A stretch of 45,148 nucleotides of DNA from Methanobrevibacter thaueri (GTDB lineage Archaea > Methanobacteriota > Methanobacteria > Methanobacteriales > Methanobacteriaceae), in NCBI RefSeq assembly GCF_015062905.1, contig NZ_SUTK01000011.1, positions 1 to 45,148 on the forward strand. Direction: 5' to 3'. This document shows, one piece after another, positions 7,424 to 16,549 of this stretch (positions are counted from its first letter, which is position 1; each line of letters opens with the position of its first letter). The notes under the pieces are model-generated. The model saw only the letters and a program-made list of their open reading frames with translations. It was not told the DNA's origin and searched no databases. Position numbers and translations under genes: made by a program.

Positions 7424-8059
7424 TTATTTTTTAGCCCTTCCTACACGGCGGGCAATTACCATTTCTCCAACGGAAATCAAACCGGCAAAGAATTTTTCAA
7501 GACCTCCGGTTGCCCAGATAGCTTCACCGAATGTAGAATCCATAATATTGGCTTCATATTCCTCAGGGGAAATCTTTTTACCTGTAGTCTTTTTAGATAC
7601 CAATGCGGAAGCGGCCATTAACTCTTCCCAAGTTACGCCGTTAAGCTGGTTTTGCATTGCTTTGTATAGTTTTACAACCTTGATGTCATAAAGGTTGGAC
7701 AGAAGTTCAACAATATCGCAGGCACGAACCATACCGATTACCTGATTGTCATCATTCACAACGGGAACGGTGACGAACTTGTTGTTGGCGGTTAAAATTA
7801 CTGCCTTTCTTGCAGGATCATCTTCATGGACAGATGCAACTTCCTCACAACTGCTCATTACTTCTGAAATCTTTTCTTTACCTTCCCTTAAACCTTTTGT
7901 AATATCAAACGCTGTAATCCATCCTATTAATTGTTTTTTATCATTTACAACAGGACAGGTAAAACGCCTGACATCTTCCATAGCTTTTGAAGCGTCAATG
8001 ACGCTGTCATCAGCATTCAAGTATACAAAGTCTTTATCCATTAATTCTTTAGCTTTCAT
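7424..8059 (-). CDS. CBS-domain protein at the end of the Eha cluster
   Basis: Protein of 211 residues with two CBS motifs: MKAKELMDKDFVYLNADDSV (1-20) through about 60, and KISEVMSSCEEVASV (about 63-77) through about 125. Paired CBS domains bind adenosine ligands such as AMP, ATP or S-adenosylmethionine. The C-terminal ~75 residues (after VVKLYKAMQNQ) are not a catalytic domain I recognise; they contain a conserved-looking Gly-rich GEAIWATGGLEKFF patch. It is 14 bases after the polyferredoxin gene, so an energy-sensing role linked to Eha or ferredoxin metabolism is plausible but unproven. Confidence 0.8.
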   Translation of the reverse strand: MKAKELMDKDFVYLNADDSVIDASKAMEDVRRFTCPVVNDKKQLIGWITAFDITKGLREGKEKISEVMSSCEEVASVHEDDPARKAVILTANNKFVTVPVVNDDNQVIGMVRACDIVELLSNLYDIKVVKLYKAMQNQLNGVTWEELMAASALVSKKTTGKKISPEEYEANIMDSTFGEAIWATGGLEKFFAGLISVGEMVIARRVGRAKK

Positions 8060-8073
8060 AAACAGCCCCCATA

Positions 8074-8904
8074 TTATTCAATTTCTACTCTTTTCAAAGC
8101 ACCTACAGGACAATGATTTGTGCATTCAGTGCATCTTATGCATTTATCATTGTCAAGGATAACTTCACCATCTACCAGCTCTATAGCACCTGTCGGACAA
8201 TTCTCTTCACATAAATAACAGTTTACGCAAGATTCATGGTTTATTTCAATCAATCTGGAGTGGATAATTGGTCCGATATACCGGTCCAGATTAATTGCAA
8301 AGTCATTTAGTGAGATTTCGCGACAGGCACCGCATCCGATACACATTTTCTCATGGATGTATGGATATAATTCATCGTCGATTAGCTCTATCCCCAAATC
8401 CATATTCAAATTCTCAAAGAATTCCTTAAATTCCATAGTAAATGCGTTAGTCGGACATAATGATGCACAATCATCCCAATTGTTATCATCGACCGAATAA
8501 TCAATTGAAATGTCATTCATACGAATTACTCTATGAGCACAACTGACATTGGATAAATTATATTCAATTACCTCACGTTCGTCCTCATGGTCATAAGTGA
8601 TTGAATTGTCAATCATCTTTATTGCGGAAACGGGACAAGTTTGAATACAAATTTCACATTTGACACATTTATCAGTTATTTTAGCCATCCTAAAGATATT
8701 GGCCGGTTCGATTGCATCAACTGGACATTCTCCGACACAGGTATTGCACCTTACGCATCTCGGTGAAACGGCAAATATCTCCTCATTAGCACTAAAATCA
8801 TCTAGTTCAAATTGAAAATCGTCACCATCATCATCTAATTCAACAGATTTTAAAAGTACTTCTCGCTCCAAGTCCTTTATCTGTTTTATAAAAGATACAT
8901 TCAT
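8074..8904 (-). CDS. Polyferredoxin, Eha-cluster associated
   Basis: Soluble protein of 276 residues with four complete CxxCxxCxxxCP motifs (CVRCNTCVGECP, CVKCEICIQTCP, CVNCYLCEENCP, CIRCTECTNHCP) and two degenerate sites (CAHRV with CASLCP, and CIGCGACREIS lacking the last Cys). It should hold at least four [4Fe-4S] clusters and act as an electron carrier. The start is set at ATG 8904 behind GTGGGT, since the longer GTG frame overlaps that site. It sits between the PfkB-like kinase and the CBS gene, continuing the Eha gene train. The degenerate central sites suggest partial loss of a six-cluster ancestor. Confidence 0.85.
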   Translation of the reverse strand: MNVSFIKQIKDLEREVLLKSVELDDDGDDFQFELDDFSANEEIFAVSPRCVRCNTCVGECPVDAIEPANIFRMAKITDKCVKCEICIQTCPVSAIKMIDNSITYDHEDEREVIEYNLSNVSCAHRVIRMNDISIDYSVDDNNWDDCASLCPTNAFTMEFKEFFENLNMDLGIELIDDELYPYIHEKMCIGCGACREISLNDFAINLDRYIGPIIHSRLIEINHESCVNCYLCEENCPTGAIELVDGEVILDNDKCIRCTECTNHCPVGALKRVEIE

Positions 8905-8938
8905 TTTTATACCCACTGAATAATTTATTTAATAAAAT

Positions 8939-9877
8939 TTATATTTTAAAAAAATCCTCCAAATCCTTTAGAGTTGGGAATTTTTCCATTCCAAATCCTT
9001 CAATAGCCCTGCTGGCCACCCAATTTCCGATTTTACAGGATTTCTCCAAATCATATCCTTTCAAATAGGAATATAAAAATCCGCTATTGAAACTGTCTCC
9101 GGCACCGGTAGTGTCGACAACACTGCATTCGAATGATTCAACCTCACATTCGGTGGAGTTGTTCATTGCAAATACTCCCTCTGCACCTTTCTTGACAACA
9201 ACGGTTTCAATTCCCAAATCCAAAAATCCAATAGCCAATTCTTTTAAAGGACTTTTATTATTATTACATAATAATCTTAATTCTGCTTCATTTATCAATA
9301 ATATGTTAGTTCTCTCAAGTATAGGTTTTAATTCGTCAAAACCTTTCTGGACGTATAGCATTCCAGGATCAAAACTTAATACGCATTGGTCGTTGAGCAT
9401 TTCCAACAATTCGATTTGTGTTTTGAATGAATCTCCAACAAATGAGGTATAATGCATTATCTTGCATCTCATAATGTTCAATGGATTTATTTCACCTATT
9501 TTGATTTCATCATTTACTCCAGGGTCGATGTAAAGGCATCTTTCGCCGTCCTCGTCAACAAATCCGAGGCATTTTCCTGTTGAACCTGTTTCTGAGTAGA
9601 TCAGATTATTTGAATAAACCCCATTAACAGCCAAATGGTATTCTATCAAATCCCCGTCCTCATCTTCAGCAATCTTTCCGATGATTGATGTTGAACATCC
9701 TAAGCGGGACAATCCCACTATAGTGTTGGCTGCTGAACCTCCAGGAGTGTCTGTTTCGCTTTTGATGAAACTTTCCTCATCCTTTGAGACTATATTTTCT
9801 ACTGAATAGAGCTTGTCCACATTCAATGCTCCAAATCCAATGACTTCAGCATTTAAATCATTATCGAATATTTCCAT
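8939..9877 (-). CDS. PfkB-family carbohydrate/nucleoside kinase
   Basis: Cytoplasmic kinase of 312 residues. The N-terminal PfkB signature region is TPGGSAANTIVGLSRLG (about 43-59) and the C-terminal one is DTTGAGDSFNSGFLY (about 253-267), with Asp258-type catalytic base in GAGD. Family members phosphorylate sugars, nucleosides or related alcohols with ATP. The substrate cannot be assigned from sequence. The position between the Ftr paralogue and a polyferredoxin, 9 bases after the former, ties it to the Eha cluster; a role in C1-carrier or sugar metabolism is only a guess. Confidence 0.82.
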   Translation of the reverse strand: MEIFDNDLNAEVIGFGALNVDKLYSVENIVSKDEESFIKSETDTPGGSAANTIVGLSRLGCSTSIIGKIAEDEDGDLIEYHLAVNGVYSNNLIYSETGSTGKCLGFVDEDGERCLYIDPGVNDEIKIGEINPLNIMRCKIMHYTSFVGDSFKTQIELLEMLNDQCVLSFDPGMLYVQKGFDELKPILERTNILLINEAELRLLCNNNKSPLKELAIGFLDLGIETVVVKKGAEGVFAMNNSTECEVESFECSVVDTTGAGDSFNSGFLYSYLKGYDLEKSCKIGNWVASRAIEGFGMEKFPTLKDLEDFFKI

Positions 9878-9886
9878 TTTAAAACC

Positions 9887-10777
9887 TTACTTCAAGATAT
9901 CTAATAAATTTATATTCTTATCCCCAAGTTTACCGTCAAAGTTACCTGCGGATATTCCAATTACGCCGTCAAATTCCAAAGCAGCATCTATTCCTGCCTT
10001 GACGGCCTTATTCATTGATTCCTCATCAATTGCATTTATGACAACTTCAGGAATGTAGTTGACGCCCTGCGGAACTTTGGATTCATCACCCAAGCGTTCC
10101 TTCAGTGAAGGGCAATAAAAGTGATTTGTTGTCGGACCGATTTCAGGGAAATTTGTTTCAGGCTTTGAAGCAGCTGAACAGATATCGAATGGTGCGGTTG
10201 CACCTTCAACATTCATGATGGCTTCAATGATAGCATCTCCTGCATTTATAACAGCTTCCGGAGTTTCACATAAATACCAGAAGTTGCCTCCCATGGTTCC
10301 GTCATTTATTTTGAATTTCTCTTCAATCTGGAAATCCGGCACGGCGATAGGCACATTAATCATCCTTCTTCCGTATTCCTCAACGATCCATTCGTATCCG
10401 TCACCGCAGTGACCCACAATGTCCATCATCTCAATATATTCGTCACTGTCCTTATCTGAGTAGTCAAAGATACGTGTGAATGGCTTGACCAATATGTCCT
10501 GCCTTAACCTGTATGACAGTTCAAATGCGAACTTTTCCACATCATCCCCGCCTAGCCAGTATTGCACTATTGCACCGAATCTGTTATCCGGAGTCTGTGA
10601 CTCGTCCAAAAAGCCTTCCACTCCACCTTCAACCCTCCCTATTACTGCACTTGGAGTTGAAGTTGAATCATATGCTGCCCTTTTTACAATTGCCTCAGTA
10701 GGTCCTGTAATTAAAGCCCTTACATATTTTCCTTCGAAAGCTTCAAAGAATGTGTCTTCTACTTTATCATAATCCAT
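9887..10777 (-). CDS. ftr: Formylmethanofuran:tetrahydromethanopterin formyltransferase paralogue
   Basis: Protein of 296 residues, the usual Ftr length. N-terminal VEDTFFEAFEGKYVRALIT, central GTMGGNFWYLCETPEAV and C-terminal GISAGNFDGKLG match the Ftr family. Ftr moves the formyl group from formylmethanofuran to tetrahydromethanopterin, step two of CO2 reduction to methane. This copy is in the Eha operon rather than alone; Methanothermobacter also carries a second ftr at its eha locus, so it is probably the Eha-linked paralogue and may have a modified activity. The start at 10777 follows GGTGT. It lies 8 bases after ehaR. Confidence 0.85.
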   Translation of the reverse strand: MDYDKVEDTFFEAFEGKYVRALITGPTEAIVKRAAYDSTSTPSAVIGRVEGGVEGFLDESQTPDNRFGAIVQYWLGGDDVEKFAFELSYRLRQDILVKPFTRIFDYSDKDSDEYIEMMDIVGHCGDGYEWIVEEYGRRMINVPIAVPDFQIEEKFKINDGTMGGNFWYLCETPEAVINAGDAIIEAIMNVEGATAPFDICSAASKPETNFPEIGPTTNHFYCPSLKERLGDESKVPQGVNYIPEVVINAIDEESMNKAVKAGIDAALEFDGVIGISAGNFDGKLGDKNINLLDILK

Positions 10778-10785
10778 TTTTACAC

Positions 10786-11829
10786 CTAACCTAATTCGCC
10801 TATCTCCTGACCACGAATATTATTCCTCATTTCCTTGCTGACTTTCAATATGTCTTCAAAGTTTTCATCAGTCACTATCTGAATTACTGGACAGTCATCG
10901 TCAAATACTGAGAAAAACCTATTTTTGATTTCCTCGTCAATATTGTAGTCATCGAATAGTTTTTCTAAATCTTGTGAAATATTATAATCTTTAATAAATT
11001 CTAAAACTTTTTCCTTATCATGTTCTGCATAAATATTTGCAATTACGGCAGTTGTCACGGCACTTGGTGAGACAACAGCTATTTCAGCCACTTTTAAGGG
11101 ATATTCATTGCCGTTGAATGATATGCTTATTCCATTGTTCCTGCGAGCGAACTCAAGCGGTTCGACATCAGTTATGCTGTCGCCTATATAGAGAATTTCG
11201 CCGGTGTCGATGCCGTCCCTTTCAATTATCCTATCAATGGCAAGCTTCTTTCCTTGCCCTCCAACAACTTCCACATCCTTGATTTTATCATATATTCCCA
11301 TTTCTGTAATCTGGCCAAAGAAAATGTCGTCAAAGAGCTCATAGTCATCAGGATTATCCAAAATCAACTGCTTGAATTCCTTTACTTTTTGAATTTCTTC
11401 ATCATTTAATTGCAGGGAATCTATATCAACATCTGTATAGAATGTGTTTTCAAAAGGCACTTCCATATAATCAGAGACAGCTTCGATATACTGGCCATAA
11501 CTTGTACTGACAATGTATGTATTCATAGCTTCCTTCAAGTATTCCAATAGGAATTTTGAATCCCTGACTGCATAGATATTGTTTTTTGAAAACTCGATAA
11601 AATCAGAATTTGTGAGATTCTCGACTACAAAGAAAGGCAAAATCAACTTTAATGTATTGCCTGCCTTATAGTTTTCCTTTTTGACAATGTCAACTAGGTA
11701 ATCATCATATAAACTGAGAATCCTGAATAATTCACCGCCGTCTTCAATGAATTTGGCTGCTATTTCAAAAGCGTTGTCGTTCAATGTCAGCGGTCCTTCA
11801 CAATCTGTAATAAATGATTTTTCAAACAT
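10786..11829 (-). CDS. ehaR: Eha-associated HAD-like protein (EhaR)
   Basis: Hydrophilic protein of 347 residues. The N-terminal FITDCEGPLTLND has the HAD-type catalytic Asp pair (DxE rather than DxD), and GEILYIGDSITDVEPL (about 211-226) is the HAD motif IV with GDS..D. The middle is helical and acidic. HAD proteins are phosphohydrolases, but the role of this one in the Eha cluster is unknown. It follows the 10-cluster polyferredoxin by 3 bases and has a GGTGAAT ribosome site. The letter R follows the gene order known from Methanothermobacter and is less certain than the HAD fold. Confidence 0.72.
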   Translation of the reverse strand: MFEKSFITDCEGPLTLNDNAFEIAAKFIEDGGELFRILSLYDDYLVDIVKKENYKAGNTLKLILPFFVVENLTNSDFIEFSKNNIYAVRDSKFLLEYLKEAMNTYIVSTSYGQYIEAVSDYMEVPFENTFYTDVDIDSLQLNDEEIQKVKEFKQLILDNPDDYELFDDIFFGQITEMGIYDKIKDVEVVGGQGKKLAIDRIIERDGIDTGEILYIGDSITDVEPLEFARRNNGISISFNGNEYPLKVAEIAVVSPSAVTTAVIANIYAEHDKEKVLEFIKDYNISQDLEKLFDDYNIDEEIKNRFFSVFDDDCPVIQIVTDENFEDILKVSKEMRNNIRGQEIGELG

Positions 11830-11832
11830 GAT

Positions 11833-13194
11833 TCACCTGAAATTTACAATTCTTATAGCATCCAAAGGACAAATTGCTTCACAGTTTCTACAATAGATAC
11901 ATTTTTCGCCGTCGAATTCAATCTTATCATCATCAGTCAGTGTCAAAGCATCGACAGGACAGTTCTTGACACAAATGGCACATGCCTGACACTTGTCGTC
12001 TGAAAGTGAAAAGTCTCCAATTCTCTGCTTGTATAAGAATGATCTGGCATAGTATAAATCCTGATCTTTGCTGTAGAAATAATCGTCATAAGCGCCAATG
12101 GCATCAAACTGGCAAACTTCAACACATTTTCCACAATAGATACAATCATCATTGATTGTGATTGGGTTTGGACCGTTCTGCTCAATTGCATTTACCGGAC
12201 AGACATTATAACATTCGCCACAGGCTATACATTTCTTATCATAAACCTCAATGTTTCTGTCCATAAGGTATGATCCGACCAATTTTGTGAACTTATCTAT
12301 TTCAATGTTTGTGTTGAGGCTGATTTTCAGCTCCCTTTCCATCATGTCATTAACCTTGCATTCGATGAAATGTTCAAAGTTCTGGTCGTTGAATTCCAGG
12401 GCAATTGCCTTACCCACCTTTTGAAGAACCTTATTCAGACTGATCAAATCAAGGGATAATCTTTTAATGTCATAATCTATGATGCTGGATACGATATCAT
12501 ATGATTTTATCTCACTATACATCTTATAGGCCTTTTTACGTGAAGAGTACCTGATTGCCCCTGAAGGACAAGAATGCATACATTCTTCACATCTTGCACA
12601 GTATCCAGGATTGATATAAGGCAATTTATTTGTCCTGCCCACATTAATGGCTCCCATTGACGGGCACACCCTTGTACAGGTCATACAGCCGATACATTTA
12701 GGCTGGTTGATGACGACTGCCTTACCTCCCTTAACGGTTTTAGGAAGCAGTTCACCATACTTGATTGCATCGGTAGGACACACCCTAAAGCAGTATCCGC
12801 ATCTAACGCAGGTGTCCTTGTCTATTTCACTGTGAGGCTCATGGGTTCCATCTGCAACAATGTGGATAGATCCGTTCTTACATGCTTGGACACAGGCTCC
12901 GCATGCCTTACAGAGCTTGGTGTTAATGTTCGGAACGTTTTCCTTTAATGGAGGGTCCATTTTGACATCGAGAGAAATTGCATCATAAGGACAGGCGTTA
13001 CGACATAGCACGCAGCCAAAGCAGGTGCTTTTTAATTTTATAAGGCCATCTGATTCATCAAGATAAACCGCATCGATAGGGCATGATTCAAGACATGGCT
13101 TGTCTTTGCAGTCTGCACATTTGGTCTGGTCAATGACAAAATCGACATCAACGTGCCTTAATGGTCTTGGTGTTTTGGTAAAACTGTCAATCAT
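11833..13194 (-). CDS. ehaQ: Eha polyferredoxin with ten [4Fe-4S] sites (EhaQ)
   Basis: Soluble protein of 453 residues with ten ferredoxin motifs, starting CADCKDKPCLESCP and ending CIYCRNCEAICP. Six are in the first ~220 residues and four in the last ~140, separated by a helical, cluster-free middle (about 225-315). Ten clusters match the 10x[4Fe-4S] polyferredoxin described for the eha operon of Methanothermobacter. It should wire electrons between the hydrogenase and other iron-sulfur partners. ATG 13194 is preferred over the GTG at 13203 because GGAGTGA, at the end of ehaP, is correctly spaced for it. Overlapping or adjacent frames imply coupled translation. Confidence 0.88.
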   Translation of the reverse strand: MIDSFTKTPRPLRHVDVDFVIDQTKCADCKDKPCLESCPIDAVYLDESDGLIKLKSTCFGCVLCRNACPYDAISLDVKMDPPLKENVPNINTKLCKACGACVQACKNGSIHIVADGTHEPHSEIDKDTCVRCGYCFRVCPTDAIKYGELLPKTVKGGKAVVINQPKCIGCMTCTRVCPSMGAINVGRTNKLPYINPGYCARCEECMHSCPSGAIRYSSRKKAYKMYSEIKSYDIVSSIIDYDIKRLSLDLISLNKVLQKVGKAIALEFNDQNFEHFIECKVNDMMERELKISLNTNIEIDKFTKLVGSYLMDRNIEVYDKKCIACGECYNVCPVNAIEQNGPNPITINDDCIYCGKCVEVCQFDAIGAYDDYFYSKDQDLYYARSFLYKQRIGDFSLSDDKCQACAICVKNCPVDALTLTDDDKIEFDGEKCIYCRNCEAICPLDAIRIVNFR

Positions 13195-13199
13195 AACAC

Positions 13200-14228
13200 T
13201 CACTCCATAAAAATATCCTCATTCAGATTAGATGCCTTTACTGTAACATGAATGTTTTCACCGTCGTCCAGTGAGAACTTGGAAATGAAGTATTTGATTA
13301 CTGAAAACGGACATGTCTGGTAACAAATACTGCATCTTAAACATCTATCCTTTTCTCTTACAATAGTATCCTCTTTCTCGTCAAATGAAATGCACCCGGT
13401 AGGACAGTCAGGAATACATAATTGGCATTTCTTACATTTTGATTTGTCCCAATCAATGATTCTGACCTTAAGCCTGTTAACCGCATTGGTTATGATTTCC
13501 AAGGCAACTTCCTCATCGGGAATGATTTTCAATGCCTTATCCCATATGTTGGATAGAGGAACATCATACTGCAGCAGTCCATTCTTTTCAAGAGACCTTA
13601 AATCCTCTTCCTTGGAGTTAATGTAATCCTCAAGATACTCAACACATAAAAGAATCAGGTCCCTCTGGTCCTGAAGGTTATCAACAAATACCGCCTTCAT
13701 TGCACCGCTTACCGGACAGATTTTCACACAATCTCCGCAGGAGATACATTTGAGCTGGTCCACAACAACCTTTCCGTCAATCTCACTGATTGCATCGACA
13801 GGACATTGCTTCAAGCACTTCTTACATTTAATACATAAATAATCATCAACAAGATATTGCCTTTTTGATGGAATAATATTGAATTCAGGCATTAGCAGGT
13901 GATTTTCACCGCATTCCAAAGTCTTCGGATCAGTCGGACATACTTCAGCGCAAAAACCGCAGCGTATGCATGCTCCCAGTTTGATTACCGGATATGTGAA
14001 ACCTTCTCCGCTTTCGGAATCCTCATCACGAATCAGCTTTATAGCATTTGGTGAAGGGCAAGAAGATACACATGCTCCACATCCTATACAGTATTCCTTA
14101 TTTACAACTGGAAAATCCCTGAACCTGTCAGGCTTTTCAGATATTTCAGGTTCATTCTTTGCATTTGCGAACGCATCAGCCCATGCCTTGCGGGCAAAAT
14201 CAAAAATATACCACATCAGGGATGACAT
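13200..14228 (-). CDS. ehaP: Eha polyferredoxin with six [4Fe-4S] sites (EhaP)
   Basis: Soluble protein of 342 residues with six CxxCxxCxxxC motifs (CIGCGACVSSCP, CIRCGFCAEVCP, CIKCKKCLKQCP, CISCGDCVKICP, CKKCQLCIPDCP, CLRCSICYQTCP). The first four fall in residues 45-170 and the last two near 265-315. Six clusters match the 6x[4Fe-4S] subunit of Eha. The first 25 residues (MSSLMWYIFDFARKAW) look like a docking helix. The gene starts one base after ehaO with a GAGGTGAT site. It probably links the EhaN cluster to soluble ferredoxin. Confidence 0.88.
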   Translation of the reverse strand: MSSLMWYIFDFARKAWADAFANAKNEPEISEKPDRFRDFPVVNKEYCIGCGACVSSCPSPNAIKLIRDEDSESGEGFTYPVIKLGACIRCGFCAEVCPTDPKTLECGENHLLMPEFNIIPSKRQYLVDDYLCIKCKKCLKQCPVDAISEIDGKVVVDQLKCISCGDCVKICPVSGAMKAVFVDNLQDQRDLILLCVEYLEDYINSKEEDLRSLEKNGLLQYDVPLSNIWDKALKIIPDEEVALEIITNAVNRLKVRIIDWDKSKCKKCQLCIPDCPTGCISFDEKEDTIVREKDRCLRCSICYQTCPFSVIKYFISKFSLDDGENIHVTVKASNLNEDIFME

Positions 14229-14229
14229 C

Positions 14230-15354
14230 TTATATCACCTCATCCCATCTTTTGACAATGGTTTTTCCGGCTTCGTCAGTGATAGCTACCCTTTCTGCAC
14301 ATGCAACACACGGATCACATGAAGCGTAGGTAGATACAGCATCTGCAACGGTTGGCACATCACGAATCATGTATTTTGCACAGGAATCCATATTCGGAAT
14401 ACTTGGAGTCCTTATTGAAATGTTTTTAATCAGATTGCCGTTTGTCTCTATCATGTATGTGACTTCACCACGAGGGGCCTCATTTCTACGCATCGCATAG
14501 CCTGATTTGATTTCAGCAGGAGTACGGACTTCACCATCAGGCATGTTTTCAATAGCTTGCCTTACAAGGCTAATTGATTCTGGAATTTCGTCATATCTAG
14601 TTAATGTTCTTGCGTAATTATCCCCTTCAGTTCTTCTTATGACCTTGAAATCAAAATAATCATCATATGTATAGTGACCTACACGGTAATCTTCCTTAAC
14701 GCCGGAAGCTCTTCCAATAGGGCCGACTGACCTTCCTTTAATTGCCTCTTTTTTGGACATATATCCTATGCCTTTGCATCTTAAAGCCAGTGCCGGACCT
14801 TCTGCAAACAATGCGCGAACCATATCAAAGCGTTCCTCGATTTTCTTAAGGTTTTCAAGTATCGGTTCGAAGTGGCGTTCATCTGCATCCATCTTAACGC
14901 CTCCAACAACGTTCCAGCCCATATTGACTCTATTTCCGGTTAAAAGTTCAATTGAGTCCATTGCATATTCCCTCAATTCCAACATGTGCATGAACAGGGT
15001 TTCATGATCCATTGATTTGAAAAATGTTGAATTTGCAAGGAAATGGCTTTGAATTCTGTCAAGCTCATTTGCAATAACCCTTAAAAATTGGGCTCTTGGA
15101 GGAACATCCACATCAGAAATTGCTTCAATGGTTTCCGCAAATGTCTGGGTGTGTTCATATGAACAGATACCGCAAACACGTTCTGAAAGATAAATTCCTT
15201 TCTGCCAAGTCTTTCCTTCAATAATCTTTTCGATTCCCCTATGAACATAACCATATTCAATTTCCGCTTTAACTACTCTTTCACCTTCAGTTTGCAGTTT
15301 CAATCTGATAGGCTCTTTTAAAGCTGGGTGAATCGGACCAATAGGCACTATCAT
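14230..15354 (-). CDS. ehaO: Eha [NiFe]-hydrogenase large subunit (EhaO)
   Basis: Catalytic subunit of 374 residues. The two nickel-binding pairs are present: RVCGICSYEH (Cys61, Cys64) and DPCVAC (Cys349, Cys352). The last motif lies 22 residues from the end; energy-converting hydrogenases and complex I NuoD-like subunits share this fold. The subunit oxidises H2 at the Ni-Fe site. All four ligands are Cys, with no TGA codon, so it is not a selenoprotein. The start overlaps the ehaN stop by 4 bases, which implies coupled synthesis of the two catalytic subunits. Confidence 0.93.
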   Translation of the reverse strand: MIVPIGPIHPALKEPIRLKLQTEGERVVKAEIEYGYVHRGIEKIIEGKTWQKGIYLSERVCGICSYEHTQTFAETIEAISDVDVPPRAQFLRVIANELDRIQSHFLANSTFFKSMDHETLFMHMLELREYAMDSIELLTGNRVNMGWNVVGGVKMDADERHFEPILENLKKIEERFDMVRALFAEGPALALRCKGIGYMSKKEAIKGRSVGPIGRASGVKEDYRVGHYTYDDYFDFKVIRRTEGDNYARTLTRYDEIPESISLVRQAIENMPDGEVRTPAEIKSGYAMRRNEAPRGEVTYMIETNGNLIKNISIRTPSIPNMDSCAKYMIRDVPTVADAVSTYASCDPCVACAERVAITDEAGKTIVKRWDEVI

Positions 15355-15800
15355 TTTTGTTCCCTCCCTCTGTCAGCAATAGCTTGAGGTCCAACAGCCA
15401 ATATGGCTTCCAAGATCTCATTAGGCCTTGGCGGACATCCAGGAATCTCTGCCGCAACAGGGATGAAATTGGATGCAGGCGCATTTACATGGCCTCCTTC
15501 CTGAGCAAACACATCCCCTGATATTGGACAGTTTCCAACAGCTACAGCTATTTTTGGTTCAGGAGCCTTATCATAAATTCTTTTTAGATTGTCCTTCCAT
15601 TGTTCGGTTACTGCACCGGTCAACAATAGAACATCAGCTTCACGAGGATTGTTGTGAACATAAATACCAAATTGCTCCAGGTCATATCTTGGAGACAATA
15701 GCGCAACACATTCCACATCACAGCCGTTGCATCCTCCGCAATTGACTATGCAGACGTGAATTGAGCTTTTTCTCACAACATCCTTAATAGCATCAAACAT
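15351..15800 (-). CDS. ehaN: Eha [NiFe]-hydrogenase small subunit (EhaN)
   Basis: Protein of 149 residues resembling NuoB: CGGCNGCDVE at 21-30, GNCPISGD with Cys91 and GCPPRP with Cys122 supply the ligands of the single proximal [4Fe-4S] cluster. LLLTGAVTEQ near 59-68 is also typical. It carries electrons from EhaO to the polyferredoxins. GAGGGAG precedes the ATG at 15800. The single-cluster form, without extra ferredoxin domains, is what energy-converting hydrogenases have. Confidence 0.92.
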   Translation of the reverse strand: MFDAIKDVVRKSSIHVCIVNCGGCNGCDVECVALLSPRYDLEQFGIYVHNNPREADVLLLTGAVTEQWKDNLKRIYDKAPEPKIAVAVGNCPISGDVFAQEGGHVNAPASNFIPVAAEIPGCPPRPNEILEAILAVGPQAIADRGREQK

Positions 15801-15835
15801 TGTACTCCCTCTTTTATCTAATAATTAAATAAACA

Positions 15836-16228
15836 TTAATATTTCGCTTCTTTTTTTAACAATTCAAATAATTCTAATTGGCCTTCCTTTAAGGCATCCT
15901 CATAAGATTTGCCGTTTTTGACTTCATTAACCAATTTCATTTTAAGGTTTTTCGCATCTTCATCAGATATTATCTCTAATGTGCCATTAAACCAGCATAA
16001 CCTCAAATCAACATTGAACTTCTGGTATAAGCAGATGTCCTGAGCCGATTCGAATGTCGCATGTAATGCCTGAAGAGATGACATGTCAAATAAATGGAAG
16101 AAAACTTCCTCCAGCTCTTCAACAGTACAGTCAAATTCCTCTGAAAGAGGAACTATAACATCTCTTTGCACTGCATAACTTTTAACTATTCTTCTTTGCA
16201 TCAATTCTAGTTTAGCGTCATCATCCAT
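15836..16228 (-). CDS. ehaM: Eha hydrophilic subunit (EhaM)
   Basis: Acidic soluble protein of 130 residues without Cys clusters or membrane segments, largely helical (LMQRRIVKSYAVQRDVIVPL and following). It lies between the membrane subunit genes and the small subunit, the place of EhaM in the Methanothermobacter operon. I pick ATG 16228, since GTGAT is spaced for it and the longer frames at 16234-16237 overlap that site. The role within the complex is unknown. Identification is by position and length. Confidence 0.7.
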   Translation of the reverse strand: MDDDAKLELMQRRIVKSYAVQRDVIVPLSEEFDCTVEELEEVFFHLFDMSSLQALHATFESAQDICLYQKFNVDLRLCWFNGTLEIISDEDAKNLKMKLVNEVKNGKSYEDALKEGQLELFELLKKEAKY

Positions 16229-16238
16229 ATCCATCACA

Positions 16239-16541
16239 TCATAATGACCAATTCAATAATAAATATACAATAATTGCTATAATTAAACCTACAGCAGTCT
16301 CTTTTCTGCCGTATCCCGGTCTTTCACCCATTACAAAACCTGCAAGGAGAAAACCGATTGCTGATAAAATAATGTTGCCTGAACAAAATCCTAAAACCCA
16401 TCCTACAATTGAAACGAGTGCAAATGGAACATTGAACTTGGTTACTGCAACAAATGGTTCCCCATGTTGCTTATAGCTGTATAGCAGCCCAAGAATGGAT
16501 CCTGCAGCAAATGTAATCAAATAAATCATATAGTCTAACAT
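16239..16541 (-). CDS. ehaL: Eha small membrane subunit (EhaL)
   Basis: Protein of 100 residues with three to four hydrophobic segments (about 3-20, 35-50, 52-72 and 78-97) and a short RPGYGRKE cytoplasmic loop. It starts 8 bases after ehaK with an AGGAGAT site. Eha has many such small membrane proteins with no homologues in other hydrogenases; they are thought to form part of the ion-translocating module. Assigned by order in the cluster. Confidence 0.7.
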   Translation of the reverse strand: MLDYMIYLITFAAGSILGLLYSYKQHGEPFVAVTKFNVPFALVSIVGWVLGFCSGNIILSAIGFLLAGFVMGERPGYGRKETAVGLIIAIIVYLLLNWSL

Positions 16542-16549
16542 AATATCTC

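Noticed and set aside
14230..15354. Possible selenocysteine hydrogenase subunit
   Set aside because: All four nickel ligands in EhaO are plain Cys codons; no in-frame TGA.
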